A stretch of DNA of 64,000 nucleotides, taken from assembly GCF_039822265.1 (NCBI RefSeq), contig NZ_JBAJEX010000002.1, positions 186,001-250,000 of the forward strand, read 5' to 3'. A model generated the notes under the pieces. It ran no database searches. It worked only from the letters and a program-made list of their open reading frames with translations, and was not told where the DNA came from. The position numbers and the translations under genes are program-made. This document shows, piece after piece, positions 5,956-12,885 of the stretch. Positions within the stretch are counted from its first letter, which is position 1. Every line of letters begins with the position of its first letter. Source of the DNA: Thiobacter sp. AK1 (lineage in GTDB: Bacteria > Pseudomonadota > Gammaproteobacteria > Burkholderiales > Thiobacteraceae).

Positions 5956-8760
5956 TTAGACATGCCGATGAGCAAACCACGCCTCCCACATCAACACATC
6001 CCACAGGTAATACGCCCAGTTACGCCGGCCCGAGAGGTGTTCCGCCCATTTTTCGCGGATGGGCGCAGGATGCAGAAAGCCTTCGCGTTTGAGCCGGTCC
6101 TCCGACAACAAATCCTCCGCCCACTCCCGCAGCGGCCCGCGCAGCCACTGGTCGAGCGGCACGCCGAAGCCCATTTTGGGCCGTTCCATCAATTCTCGGG
6201 GGACGTATCGATAGAGCACCTGCCTAAGCAGCCATTTGGACTGACTATTGCGGATTTTCAGGTGCAAGGGCAGCCGCCAGGAAAATTCCACCACGCGGTG
6301 ATCCAGAAGCGGCACGCGGGTTTCCAGGCTCACCCCCATGGCGGCGCGGTCCACCTTGACCAGAATGTCATCGGGCAGGTAGGTGAGCTGGTCGAGGAAC
6401 ATCATCACCTCTTCGAACGAACGCCGCCCATCGGCGAGGCTTGCCGGCCACTCGTCCCGGCGCGAGAGAATCGTCTCCGGCTCGGTGGCACCGATCACCA
6501 GTTCCTCGGCCGGATGCTTCCAGTGAGAGACAAGGTAACGGTACACCGCTTCCAGGGAATCGAGCCCCACCAGCTCGGCGAGCTTATGCATCTTGTCGCC
6601 AGCGAGTTTTACCCGCAGGGCGGGCGGGAGCACGGGTTTGAGCACGGCAAACAGTCGGCTCCAGGCCTGGGGCGAGGGCAGCGTGAGCGCCGCTGCCAGC
6701 GCGCGCCGCAGCGGCACGGGCAATAGACCGAGCCGGCGCCACAAAGCCCGCGTCCAAAAATACCGGTTGTAGCCTCCGAAGAGCTCATCGCCCCCGTCGC
6801 CGGAGAGGCTCACCGTCACATGTTCACGCGCCAGTTGCGCGACGAGAAAGGTGGGAATCTGCGACGAATCGGCGAAGGGCTCGTCATAGAGCGCCGGCAG
6901 CCGGGGAATGACATCCAACGCCTGCTTCGGTGTGACGTAGAGCTCGGTGTGGTCGGTCCCCAGATGGCGCGCCACCGCATGGGCGTGCTCGGCTTCGTTG
7001 TAGTCGCCCTCGTGAAAGCCGATGGTGAAGGTCTTCACCGGCCGGCTCGATTGCGCCTGCATGAGGGCGACCACGGTGGTGGAATCGATCCCGCCGGAAA
7101 GAAAGGCACCCAGCGGCACATCCGCCACCATCTGCCCGGCAATCGCCTCACGCAACAGCCGGTCCAGTTCCGCTATGGCCTCGGCATCACTGCCGGCAAA
7201 CGGCGCATCGAAACCCGCTTCCACCGCATCCGCCACGCGCCAGTAGGCGCGCACCTCCCCTCTCCCGCTTGCGGGAGAGGGGCCGGGGGTGAGGGCGCAC
7301 CCCTCTCCCCATGGGAGAGGGGCCGGGGGTGAGGGCCACTCCCCTCTCCCCCTGGGAGAGGGGCGGGGGGTGAGGGCAACACCCCTCTCCCTCCGGGAGA
7401 GGGGCTGGGGGTGAGGGCCACTCCCCTCTCCCTCCGGGAGAGGGGCGGGGGGTGAGGGCCGCCCGCCAAACTGCACGTAACACCCTGGCGGCAGCTTCCA
7501 GATATTGCGATAAATACTCCACGGCGCGGGGACATAGTTATGGCGCAAGAAGAGCGCCAACGCGCCGCGGTCGATTTCGTTATCGAAGCCCGGAAACGCA
7601 CGCAGCGCCTTCAGTTCCGAGCCGAACACCAGCGCCCCGCGCAGCCAGCCGTAATAAAGCGGCTTCTCGCCCAGGCGGTCGCGCGCGAGGGTGAGCGTGC
7701 GCGTTTCACGGTCCCACAGGGCGATGGCGAACATGCCCACGGCACGCTGGAGGGTCCGCTCGATCCCCCACGCCTCGAAACAGGCGAGCAATGTCTCGGT
7801 ATCCGAATGTCCGCGCCACGCCACGCCCCTCTCCCCCTGGGAGAGGGGTCGGGGGTGAGGGCCACTCCCCTCTCCCCATGGGAGAGGGGCCGGGGGTGAG
7901 GGCGCCACCACCTCCCAAATCCTCTCCAACACCGCCTCGGTCTGCGCGAGCACCTCATGGTTCCAAAAGCGCAGTACCCGTATGCCCTGCTCAGCTAGGT
8001 ACGCATCCCGCCGTGCATCGCGTTCAGCCTGGGCCACATGCTGCCCCCCATCCAATTCAATGGCCAGATTGAGTTCCGCGCAGTAGAAGTCGAGCACATA
8101 GGGTGGCACGGGGTGCTGGCGGCGAAACTTCCGGCCTGCCAGGCGACGATCACGAAGCAGGAACCACATGAGACGCTCCGCATCGGTCGCGTCGCGCCGA
8201 AGCTGACGGGCGAACCCGCGGAGTTCCTTCGGAACAGGGTTGCCCTCACCCCTAGCCCCTCTCCCGCTTGCGGGAGAGGGGAAACCTGGATGCCCCTCTC
8301 CCTCCGGGAGAGGGGCTGGGGGTGAGGGCCACTCCCCTCGCCCACTGGGAGAGGGGACGGGGGTGAGGGCCACGCCCCTCTCCCCCTGGGAGAGGGGTCG
8401 GGGGTGAGGGCCACTCCCCTCTCCCCATGGGAGAGGGGCCGGGGGTGAGGGCCACTCCCCTCTCCCCCTGGGAGAGGGGCTGGGGGTGAGGGCTCGCCTC
8501 AGCTCGAGATGGTTATAAATCTCGCCATTGAAGGCGATCACATACCGACCGCTCCCTGAGACCATCGGCTGATGCCCGGCGGGGGAAAGATCGAGGATCG
8601 CCAGCCGCCGGTGAGCGAGCGCCAAACCGACTGCTTCGTCCACCCACACCCCGGCGTCATCCGGGCCGCGGTGGACGAGCGTGTCCGCCATCCGGCGTGC
8701 AACAACGTCGAGCGGCTCGGTCAGCCGTTCAGGGGTCCAAAAACCGGTGAGGCCACACAT
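5956..8760 (-). CDS. asnB: Asparagine synthetase-type amidotransferase carrying two in-frame insertions
   Basis: This is a glutamine-hydrolysing asparagine synthetase family protein. In polysaccharide clusters these enzymes usually amidate a sugar acid or other carboxylate. The catalytic Cys2 of the class II glutaminase domain is intact (MCGLTGFW), with RGPDD and FNGEIYNH motifs, and the ATP-pyrophosphatase loop LSGGIDST lies at residues 554-561. The protein has 934 residues against about 600-640 for the family. The excess is two insertions: residues about 90-314 (repeats plus a DUF559 nuclease domain) inside the glutaminase domain, and about 433-502 (five repeats) before the synthetase domain. 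No stop or frameshift interrupts the frame. The 5' end is present in two further truncated copies upstream (9453-9887 and 10627-10872). Activity is uncertain. Confidence 0.85.
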   Translation of the reverse strand: MCGLTGFWTPERLTEPLDVVARRMADTLVHRGPDDAGVWVDEAVGLALAHRRLAILDLSPAGHQPMVSGSGRYVIAFNGEIYNHLELRRALTPSPSPRGRGEWPSPPAPLPWGEGSGPHPRPLSQGERGVALTPVPSPSGRGEWPSPPAPLPEGEGHPGFPSPASGRGARGEGNPVPKELRGFARQLRRDATDAERLMWFLLRDRRLAGRKFRRQHPVPPYVLDFYCAELNLAIELDGGQHVAQAERDARRDAYLAEQGIRVLRFWNHEVLAQTEAVLERIWEVVAPSPPAPLPWGEGSGPHPRPLSQGERGVAWRGHSDTETLLACFEAWGIERTLQRAVGMFAIALWDRETRTLTLARDRLGEKPLYYGWLRGALVFGSELKALRAFPGFDNEIDRGALALFLRHNYVPAPWSIYRNIWKLPPGCYVQFGGRPSPPAPLPEGEGSGPHPQPLSRRERGVALTPRPSPRGRGEWPSPPAPLPWGEGCALTPGPSPASGRGEVRAYWRVADAVEAGFDAPFAGSDAEAIAELDRLLREAIAGQMVADVPLGAFLSGGIDSTTVVALMQAQSSRPVKTFTIGFHEGDYNEAEHAHAVARHLGTDHTELYVTPKQALDVIPRLPALYDEPFADSSQIPTFLVAQLAREHVTVSLSGDGGDELFGGYNRYFWTRALWRRLGLLPVPLRRALAAALTLPSPQAWSRLFAVLKPVLPPALRVKLAGDKMHKLAELVGLDSLEAVYRYLVSHWKHPAEELVIGATEPETILSRRDEWPASLADGRRSFEEVMMFLDQLTYLPDDILVKVDRAAMGVSLETRVPLLDHRVVEFSWRLPLHLKIRNSQSKWLLRQVLYRYVPRELMERPKMGFGVPLDQWLRGPLREWAEDLLSEDRLKREGFLHPAPIREKWAEHLSGRRNWAYYLWDVLMWEAWFAHRHV
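7255..7464. repeat. Five 41-bp repeat units inserted in asnB (second insertion)
   Basis: Five tandem copies of the palindromic repeat, all with the GGGTGAGGG box to the right on the plus strand, encode residues about 433-502 of the amidotransferase. The total of about 210 bp is a multiple of three, so the downstream synthetase domain stays in frame. The insertion separates PPGCYVQF from RAYWRVAD, which are adjacent in normal family members (inferred from knowledge of the family). Confidence 0.9.
7819..8493. repeat. First asnB insertion: repeats flanking a DUF559 domain
   Basis: Two repeat units at about 7826-7901 and six at about 8243-8493 bracket a nuclease-domain coding segment. Seven units have the GGGTGAGGG box to their right. 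The unit directly right of the nuclease segment (about 8224-8282) is inverted, so the CCCTCACCCC boxes face inward from both sides of the nuclease segment. The insert encodes residues about 90-314 and replaces what should be a short loop between NGEIYNHLELR and WRGHSDTETLL. Confidence 0.85.
7903..8238 (-). other. DUF559 (Vsr-like endonuclease) domain embedded in the asnB reading frame
   Basis: Residues about 175-286 of the asnB product match the DUF559 family, a small Vsr-like/PD-(D/E)xK putative nuclease. Visible hallmarks are a LRRDATDAERLMWFLLRDRR helix, a KFRRQHPV segment, then YVLDFYC, LAIELDGGQH and GIRVLRFWNHEV, in the family order. No in-frame ATG directly precedes it, so it appears to be expressed only as part of the amidotransferase polypeptide unless an alternative start is used. 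It is flanked by inverted copies of the 41-bp repeat. The family assignment is firm; the activity and any role in spreading the repeats are inference. Confidence 0.85.
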
Positions 8761-8772
8761 GATGCTTCAGGC

Positions 8773-9159
8773 TCAGATGAGCCGCACCAGTTCTGAATAC
8801 GGCGCCAGTGCCGCGTCAGCGGTGACGAGTTGCGCGGGCAGCAGCAAGGTCTGAGCAATCAGCAAACGGTCGAATGGATCGCGGTGGTGTGGCGCCAAAT
8901 GGGCGACCTTGGCGCAATGCGCGGCGCTGATGGCGAGTTCGAGAAACCCGGTGTCTTTCGCGGCTTTCGCAATCTCTTCTGGCCCGTACGGAAGCTGGAT
9001 TTTCCCCAGCGCGTTCTTAATGGCGATCTCCCAAATGCTCACCGCGCTGAAATAAACGGTGTTCTCCGGCGATTCGAGCTGGGTGACCACATCGTTGGGC
9101 AAGCGCTGAGGCGCATCCAACGCCCAAAGCAGGATGTGCGTGTCCAGCAGAACGACCAC
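8773..9159 (-). CDS. VapC-like PIN-domain toxin
   Basis: This 128-residue PIN-domain protein is a likely type II toxin, an RNase that cleaves tRNA or other RNA. The acidic residues expected of the metal site are visible: Asp6 (LLDTHILLW), Glu44 (SIWEIAIK), Asp94/Asp97 (HRDPFDRLLIAQ) and Asp115. The GTG start at 9159 directly follows the stop of the antitoxin gene, so the pair is translationally linked. It lies 12 bp upstream of the intact asnB copy and therefore separates that gene from its original upstream neighbour. Confidence 0.9.
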   Translation of the reverse strand: MVVLLDTHILLWALDAPQRLPNDVVTQLESPENTVYFSAVSIWEIAIKNALGKIQLPYGPEEIAKAAKDTGFLELAISAAHCAKVAHLAPHHRDPFDRLLIAQTLLLPAQLVTADAALAPYSELVRLI

Positions 9160-9399
9160 TCAGCGCCCTTCGAACAAAGCAAGATGGTCCTCCGCCAGGG
9201 GCATGTCGAAATCATCGGGCACGTTCAGCCTGCCTTTGAGTCGCCCCAGGCGACGCTTTTTCGGTGCAGCCTCCAGCGGCACAAGTCGGGCCATCGCCTT
9301 TCCCGCCTTGGCAATGATGATTTCCTCGCCGCCTGCCACCTGCTCCAGCAGACGCGAAAGATGGGTTTTCGCCTCATGAACGTTGACGACTTGCATCAT
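9160..9399 (-). CDS. Phd/YefM-family antitoxin
   Basis: This 79-residue protein has the N-terminal Phd/YefM DNA-binding pattern (VNVHEAKTHLSRLLEQVAGG, then IIIAKAGKAMARLVP) and a short acidic C-terminal tail that would neutralise the PIN toxin encoded next. Complexes of this family usually repress their own operon. A perfect 12-bp palindrome, ATCCATATGGAT, lies 33 bp upstream of the start. The pair forms a self-contained cassette between two copies of the asnB 5' end. Confidence 0.9.
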   Translation of the reverse strand: MMQVVNVHEAKTHLSRLLEQVAGGEEIIIAKAGKAMARLVPLEAAPKKRRLGRLKGRLNVPDDFDMPLAEDHLALFEGR

Positions 9400-9431
9400 A
9401 GCCTCCTGACCTAAGCTAAGTTTAGTTTACC

Positions 9432-9443
9432 ATCCATATGGAT
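9432..9443. promoter_or_regulatory. Candidate Phd operator palindrome
   Basis: ATCCATATGGAT is a perfect palindrome in an AT-rich patch (about 9410-9445) that contrasts with the surrounding GC-rich DNA and lies just upstream of the antitoxin gene. Autorepression by Phd-type antitoxins through such palindromes is known for the family; binding here is inferred. Confidence 0.4.
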
Positions 9444-9452
9444 AGTGGGCAC

Positions 9453-9887
9453 TTAGCGGGAAGTTCCGGCAAGGGGGAGCGCATTGCACAAGGGGGAAGA
9501 ATAAGGGCTGCCCTCGCGGGGGAAACCGGGAAGGGCCAAGGGTGATCGCCCTCTCCCTTCGAGACAGGGGCGGGGGAGGAGGCGACGGCCACTCCCCTCT
9601 CCCCCTGGGAAAGCGCCCGGGGGTGACGGCCACTCCCCTCTCCCCCTGGGAGAGGGGACGGGGGTGAGGGCCACTCCCCTCGCCCCCTGGGAGAGGGGCT
9701 CGGGGTGAGGGCCACTCCCCTCGCCCACTGGGAGAGGGGTTGGGGGTGAGGGCTCTCCTCTTTCGGCCACCCACACTCCAGCATCATCCGGGCCTCGGTG
9801 GACGAGCGTGTCCGCCATCCGGCGCGCGACCACGTCGAGCGGCTCGGTCAGCCGTTCAGGAGTCCAAAAACCGGTCAGTCCGCACAC
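9453..9887 (-). pseudogene. Truncated copy of the asnB 5' end (copy B) running into repeats
   Basis: Positions about 9766-9887 are a near-identical copy of codons 1-41 of the intact asnB (roughly 90% identity by eye; start codon here GTG). After the WVAE codons the sequence passes directly into five 41-bp repeats. The open frame ends at 9453 with no glutaminase or synthetase domain, so it cannot be a functional amidotransferase. It lies between the mntA-like gene and the phd-vapC cassette. The stretch 9453-9550 has no recognisable content. Confidence 0.85.
9551..9757. repeat. Five tandem 41-bp palindromic repeats following asnB copy B
   Basis: The CCACTCCCCT start of the unit recurs at about 9589, 9630, 9671 and 9712, an exact 41-bp period. 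A more degenerate unit precedes these on the left. All units share orientation with the array in the second asnB insertion. Units at the left end carry more substitutions, consistent with older copies. Confidence 0.9.
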
Positions 9888-10207
9888 CGATTCGCTCCAC
9901 GCTCATAAAATACCTTCCCCACGCGTGCAATGTGCGCACGAAGATCATCGTGGTCGATCATGTCGAACAGGCACAGATCCACCTGATACGGAATCGAAGA
10001 CTCATCCAAACGGGCAGCCAGTCTGCCGAGGGCATCTAGATCGAGGCCCTTGCCAAAAAGCACGAGGTCGATATCGGAGCCGGGCCGCTGTGTGCCCTTC
10101 GCACGGGAGCCAAAAATAACTGCCCTCTCGACCGCAGGTTCGGTAGCCAGAATCCGGCGAATAACCTCGATCGTCTCGCGCGAAAGACCAAACAAGCCCG
10201 CAGTCAT
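9875..10207 (-). CDS. MNT-domain nucleotidyltransferase (MntA-like antitoxin)
   Basis: This 110-residue minimal nucleotidyltransferase has the signature GSRAKGTQRPGSDIDLVL, giving the GS motif (residues 33-34) and paired Asp45/Asp47, plus a third Asp near 77. In HepT-MntA type VII toxin-antitoxin systems such proteins inactivate the HEPN toxin by adding AMP to it. It overlaps the upstream HEPN gene by 4 bp. Its final codons and TGA stop lie inside asnB copy B (TGTGCGGACTGA), so the C-terminal three residues are borrowed from the repeated asnB start and the native end may have been lost. Confidence 0.9.
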   Translation of the reverse strand: MTAGLFGLSRETIEVIRRILATEPAVERAVIFGSRAKGTQRPGSDIDLVLFGKGLDLDALGRLAARLDESSIPYQVDLCLFDMIDHDDLRAHIARVGKVFYERGANRCAD

Positions 10208-10614
10208 AGGTCCCGTTCCAGGCGCTTTTGCAATGCCAGGAAGGCTGGATAGTAGCGTTCGACAACCCCTGAAACCACGATTTCTGCGATCTTGAGGTTA
10301 TAGGTATGGCTGGAGAGGTGGCGTTTCTCGATCATATCCATCCACGCCTCGCCATCCTCGATCAGGCCGCGCTTGAAGGCCTCGCGTACAGTGCTGCGGG
10401 AACCCACCAAACCCTGGATGCCCTCCATCTCCAGATAATCTTTCAAAACGTTCCAGCCGAGCTCATGCGTGAATTCAAAGGCCTGGACCAGCCCCTGCTG
10501 TTCCAGATCCGACAAGGGGCGCGTCTTGCGCAACTCCACGGCAGCCGCGAGTTGCTGCAGAGCTCTTTGGAAATTCTCGAAGCGTTGCTTCCAGCGCACG
10601 TCAGGGTTCAGCAT
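10204..10614 (-). CDS. HEPN-domain toxin (HepT-like, HI0074 family)
   Basis: This 136-residue all-helical HEPN protein belongs to the nucleotidyltransferase substrate-binding family. The RX4-6H ribonuclease motif is RHLSSH (Arg98/His103), followed by a tyrosine (HTYN) of the kind that is AMPylated in characterised HepT proteins. The pairing with an MNT gene in an ATGA-type overlap is the standard type VII toxin-antitoxin arrangement. The cassette is flanked by asnB copies C (upstream) and B (downstream). Confidence 0.9.
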   Translation of the reverse strand: MLNPDVRWKQRFENFQRALQQLAAAVELRKTRPLSDLEQQGLVQAFEFTHELGWNVLKDYLEMEGIQGLVGSRSTVREAFKRGLIEDGEAWMDMIEKRHLSSHTYNLKIAEIVVSGVVERYYPAFLALQKRLERDL

Positions 10615-10626
10615 GAAATTTCCCCT

Positions 10627-10872
10627 TTAGGTTGAAACAACGCGAAGGGTTTCCTTGTCCACCCTCTCCCCTTGGGAGAGCGGCCGGGGGTGACGGCCAC
10701 TCCCCTCTCCCCCTGGGAGAGGGGTTGGGGGTGAGGGCTCTCCTCTTTCGTCCACCCACACCCCGGCGTCATCCGGGCCTCGGTGGACCAGCGGGTCCCC
10801 CATCCGGCGCGCAGCAGCGTCGAGCGGTTCGGTCAGCCGTTCAGGGGTCCAGAAACCAGTCAGACCGCACAT
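10627..10872 (-). pseudogene. Truncated copy of the asnB 5' end (copy C) adjoining the native upstream gene
   Basis: The ATG at 10872 and the following 42 codons copy the intact asnB start with about 90% identity by eye, then enter two 41-bp repeats at exactly the same codon as copy B. The frame ends at 10627 as an 81-residue ORF just before hepT. Copy C starts 2 bp after the stop of the glycosyltransferase gene, so it probably keeps the original 5' context of asnB, now separated from the rest of the gene by both toxin-antitoxin cassettes. Confidence 0.85.
10663..10741. repeat. Two 41-bp palindromic repeats following asnB copy C
   Basis: Two tandem units of the same family and orientation as those after copy B. 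The junction with the asnB fragment (TCTCCTCTTTCG before the copied codons) is shared with copy B, which argues that copies B and C descend from one rearranged structure. Confidence 0.85.
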
Positions 10873-10874
10873 CG

Positions 10875-11798
10875 CTAATTTTGCCGCCGATGCCGCAGGT
10901 GCCGAGCCAAGCGAAGCCATGACACCGGCACTGCGCGCAGCGCCGTCACGCCGCCAACGACCCTGTATCGTCGAACCGAGCGCGCAATACGACAGATCGC
11001 ATCGATACCTGCTGCATCCTGATTGAGTGCAAAGCCAGCCGCTGTAAACAATGCGATGCGGTCGAACAGCATCGCTACCCCTTTGCGCGTCCGCTCATCC
11101 ACGCCCCCAGATTCCAGCAATTCACCTAGAAACACTAATGAACCCGGCGGCTCCGTCTCCCGAAGCTTGTCGGTACGATTCATTGCCGCTTGGTTGTAGA
11201 CCGCAGTAGGAATTTCCGCATGGGCAACCGGAAAGCGCAAAGCGAGTTTGCACCACAAGATGATGTCCTCGCCTCGTTTGACCCCATCGGGAAAACCGCC
11301 TGCCGCAAGAGCGGCGCTCTTTTTGACGCACGCTGTAATGGAATTAACCAAAGAGAGTCCTCGCGCATATTGCGTAAAAAATTCATCCACCATCCCCACC
11401 CAGCCGTCAGAAAAACCACCACGGGGCCGGTAGTAACGGCCCTCTCGAAAAATAAGGTGGGCCGTACTGTAAAGTCCTGCATCAGGGAAGCGTTGGATCA
11501 GGTCCTCCAACCTTTCCAAGTGACTCGTTTCCCACCAATCATCGGCATCGAGAAAAGCGACATGCTCATGGCGCGCCTCCCGTAAACCCAAATTCCTGGC
11601 CGCGCTCACCCCGTAATTGGCTTGCTCAATCAAGCGTACCGGTTTTGCGTAGGACCGGACGATCTCAGCACCGCGGTCCGTAGAGCCATCATTGATCACG
11701 ATCACTTCGGCCGGAGGCCTTGTCTGCGCCAAAACGCTGTCGATCGTTTTGGCGATGTGCTTTTCCTTGTTATAAAGCGGAATGACGACGGAAATCAT
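10875..11798 (-). CDS. Glycosyltransferase family 2 (first of pair)
   Basis: This GT-A fold inverting glycosyltransferase begins ISVVIPLYNKEKHI, has the donor-binding NDGSTD near residues 36-41 and the metal-binding FLDADDWW (DxD-like) near 85. It would extend the lipid-linked repeat unit in the cytoplasm. The ATG at 11798 is preferred because the family motif begins there; a TTG at 11813 would overlap the upstream gene by 11 bp. The stop codon is 2 bp from asnB copy C. Confidence 0.88.
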   Translation of the reverse strand: MISVVIPLYNKEKHIAKTIDSVLAQTRPPAEVIVINDGSTDRGAEIVRSYAKPVRLIEQANYGVSAARNLGLREARHEHVAFLDADDWWETSHLERLEDLIQRFPDAGLYSTAHLIFREGRYYRPRGGFSDGWVGMVDEFFTQYARGLSLVNSITACVKKSAALAAGGFPDGVKRGEDIILWCKLALRFPVAHAEIPTAVYNQAAMNRTDKLRETEPPGSLVFLGELLESGGVDERTRKGVAMLFDRIALFTAAGFALNQDAAGIDAICRIARSVRRYRVVGGVTALRAVPVSWLRLARHLRHRRQN

Positions 11799-11802
11799 AC
11801 CT

Positions 11803-12885
11803 CTATCGTTCAAGCAATGATGCCAGGCGGTGGCGCAATGAGCGAAGGGTCTGATAGCCTGAAGCTGTGCTCCGAATTTGAAACATCGAAATCAGTAGCA
11901 AAACCGTCGCCCGCCTGTAAACTTCGACTCGTCCGATCCCTTCCCTTGCCGCCGACGCAAGGTGCAGCCAGTTCCTCACCGCCGCTTTGTCGTTCCCTGC
12001 CATCCGGCAAAACATCCGGTAGGCGTCGAACAAGAGCACCTCACGGGCTTCCCCTTCGTACTGCCGCAAAAGCCTTTCGAACGCCGGAACAAGGAGCGAC
12101 GTTGCTCCGCTACCTTCGCGAATGGCCGTAAGGAGTACGTTTACGTGCTCGTCTGTATATTCCGGCAACAAGGCTTTCCAGTGTCGCTGGCGCACGAGGT
12201 CCGCACGGTCGCGCTGATCACCGGTATGGCGCGCGGAAACCTGATTTTCATGCACGCGATAGCGTAGGACGATCTCCTCAACATTCGTCAGCCGATACCC
12301 TTGCGCCCAAGCACGTTGCCAAAGATCATAGTCCTGGGCCCGGTTGAAGTCCTGTCGATAGCGTAGAGACGAGAGCGCACTGCGCCGCCCCATCACCGCC
12401 GGGTGGGCGAAGGGCACATCAAACAGCAGGCGTACAGCGCAGGCCTCATGGCTTACGGGATAGCGCCAGAGCGCGCGCCAGCCGCCAAAGCATTGCACCG
12501 CGCCACCGCAAAAATCCGCGCCTGTCTCCGCGAGGTGTTTTAGCTGAAGGCTCAAGCGGTTCGGCAGGGCAACGTCATCCCCATCCATGCGCGCAATCCA
12601 TTCGCCGCGGGCTTTTTCGATGCCTTCGTTGAGAGTGGCCACCAAGCCACGGTTCTCCCGACTGATCAGGCGAATGCGGGGGTCGTTTGCCGCGTAGCGC
12701 TTCAATACCGACAAACTGCCATCGGTCGAGCCATCGTCGATGATGATGAACTCGAAGTCCCGAAAAGTTTGTGCGAGGATCGACTCGATGGCATCGGCGA
12801 CAAATCGAGCGGCGTTGTATACCGGCATCAACACCGACACCAGGGGAGATGGGCTCGAGGTCACGGCGCTCACAAGACGATCCAT
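11803..12885 (-). CDS. Glycosyltransferase family 2 (second of pair)
   Basis: This GT2 enzyme of about 360 residues has the N-terminal SVLMPVYNAARFV strand, IDDGSTDGS donor motif and a MDGDDVALPNR acidic motif. The C-terminal third is less conserved and may form the acceptor site. The ATG at 12885 is preferred over a TTG at 12894; it overlaps the end of the fucosyltransferase gene by 16 bp, showing operon packing. Specificity is not predictable. Confidence 0.88.
   Translation of the reverse strand: MDRLVSAVTSSPSPLVSVLMPVYNAARFVADAIESILAQTFRDFEFIIIDDGSTDGSLSVLKRYAANDPRIRLISRENRGLVATLNEGIEKARGEWIARMDGDDVALPNRLSLQLKHLAETGADFCGGAVQCFGGWRALWRYPVSHEACAVRLLFDVPFAHPAVMGRRSALSSLRYRQDFNRAQDYDLWQRAWAQGYRLTNVEEIVLRYRVHENQVSARHTGDQRDRADLVRQRHWKALLPEYTDEHVNVLLTAIREGSGATSLLVPAFERLLRQYEGEAREVLLFDAYRMFCRMAGNDKAAVRNWLHLASAAREGIGRVEVYRRATVLLLISMFQIRSTASGYQTLRSLRHRLASLLER

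Noticed and set aside
7255..9757. CRISPR array
   Set aside because: The 41-bp units abut each other with no unique spacers, vary in sequence, encode peptides in frame and have no cas genes nearby.
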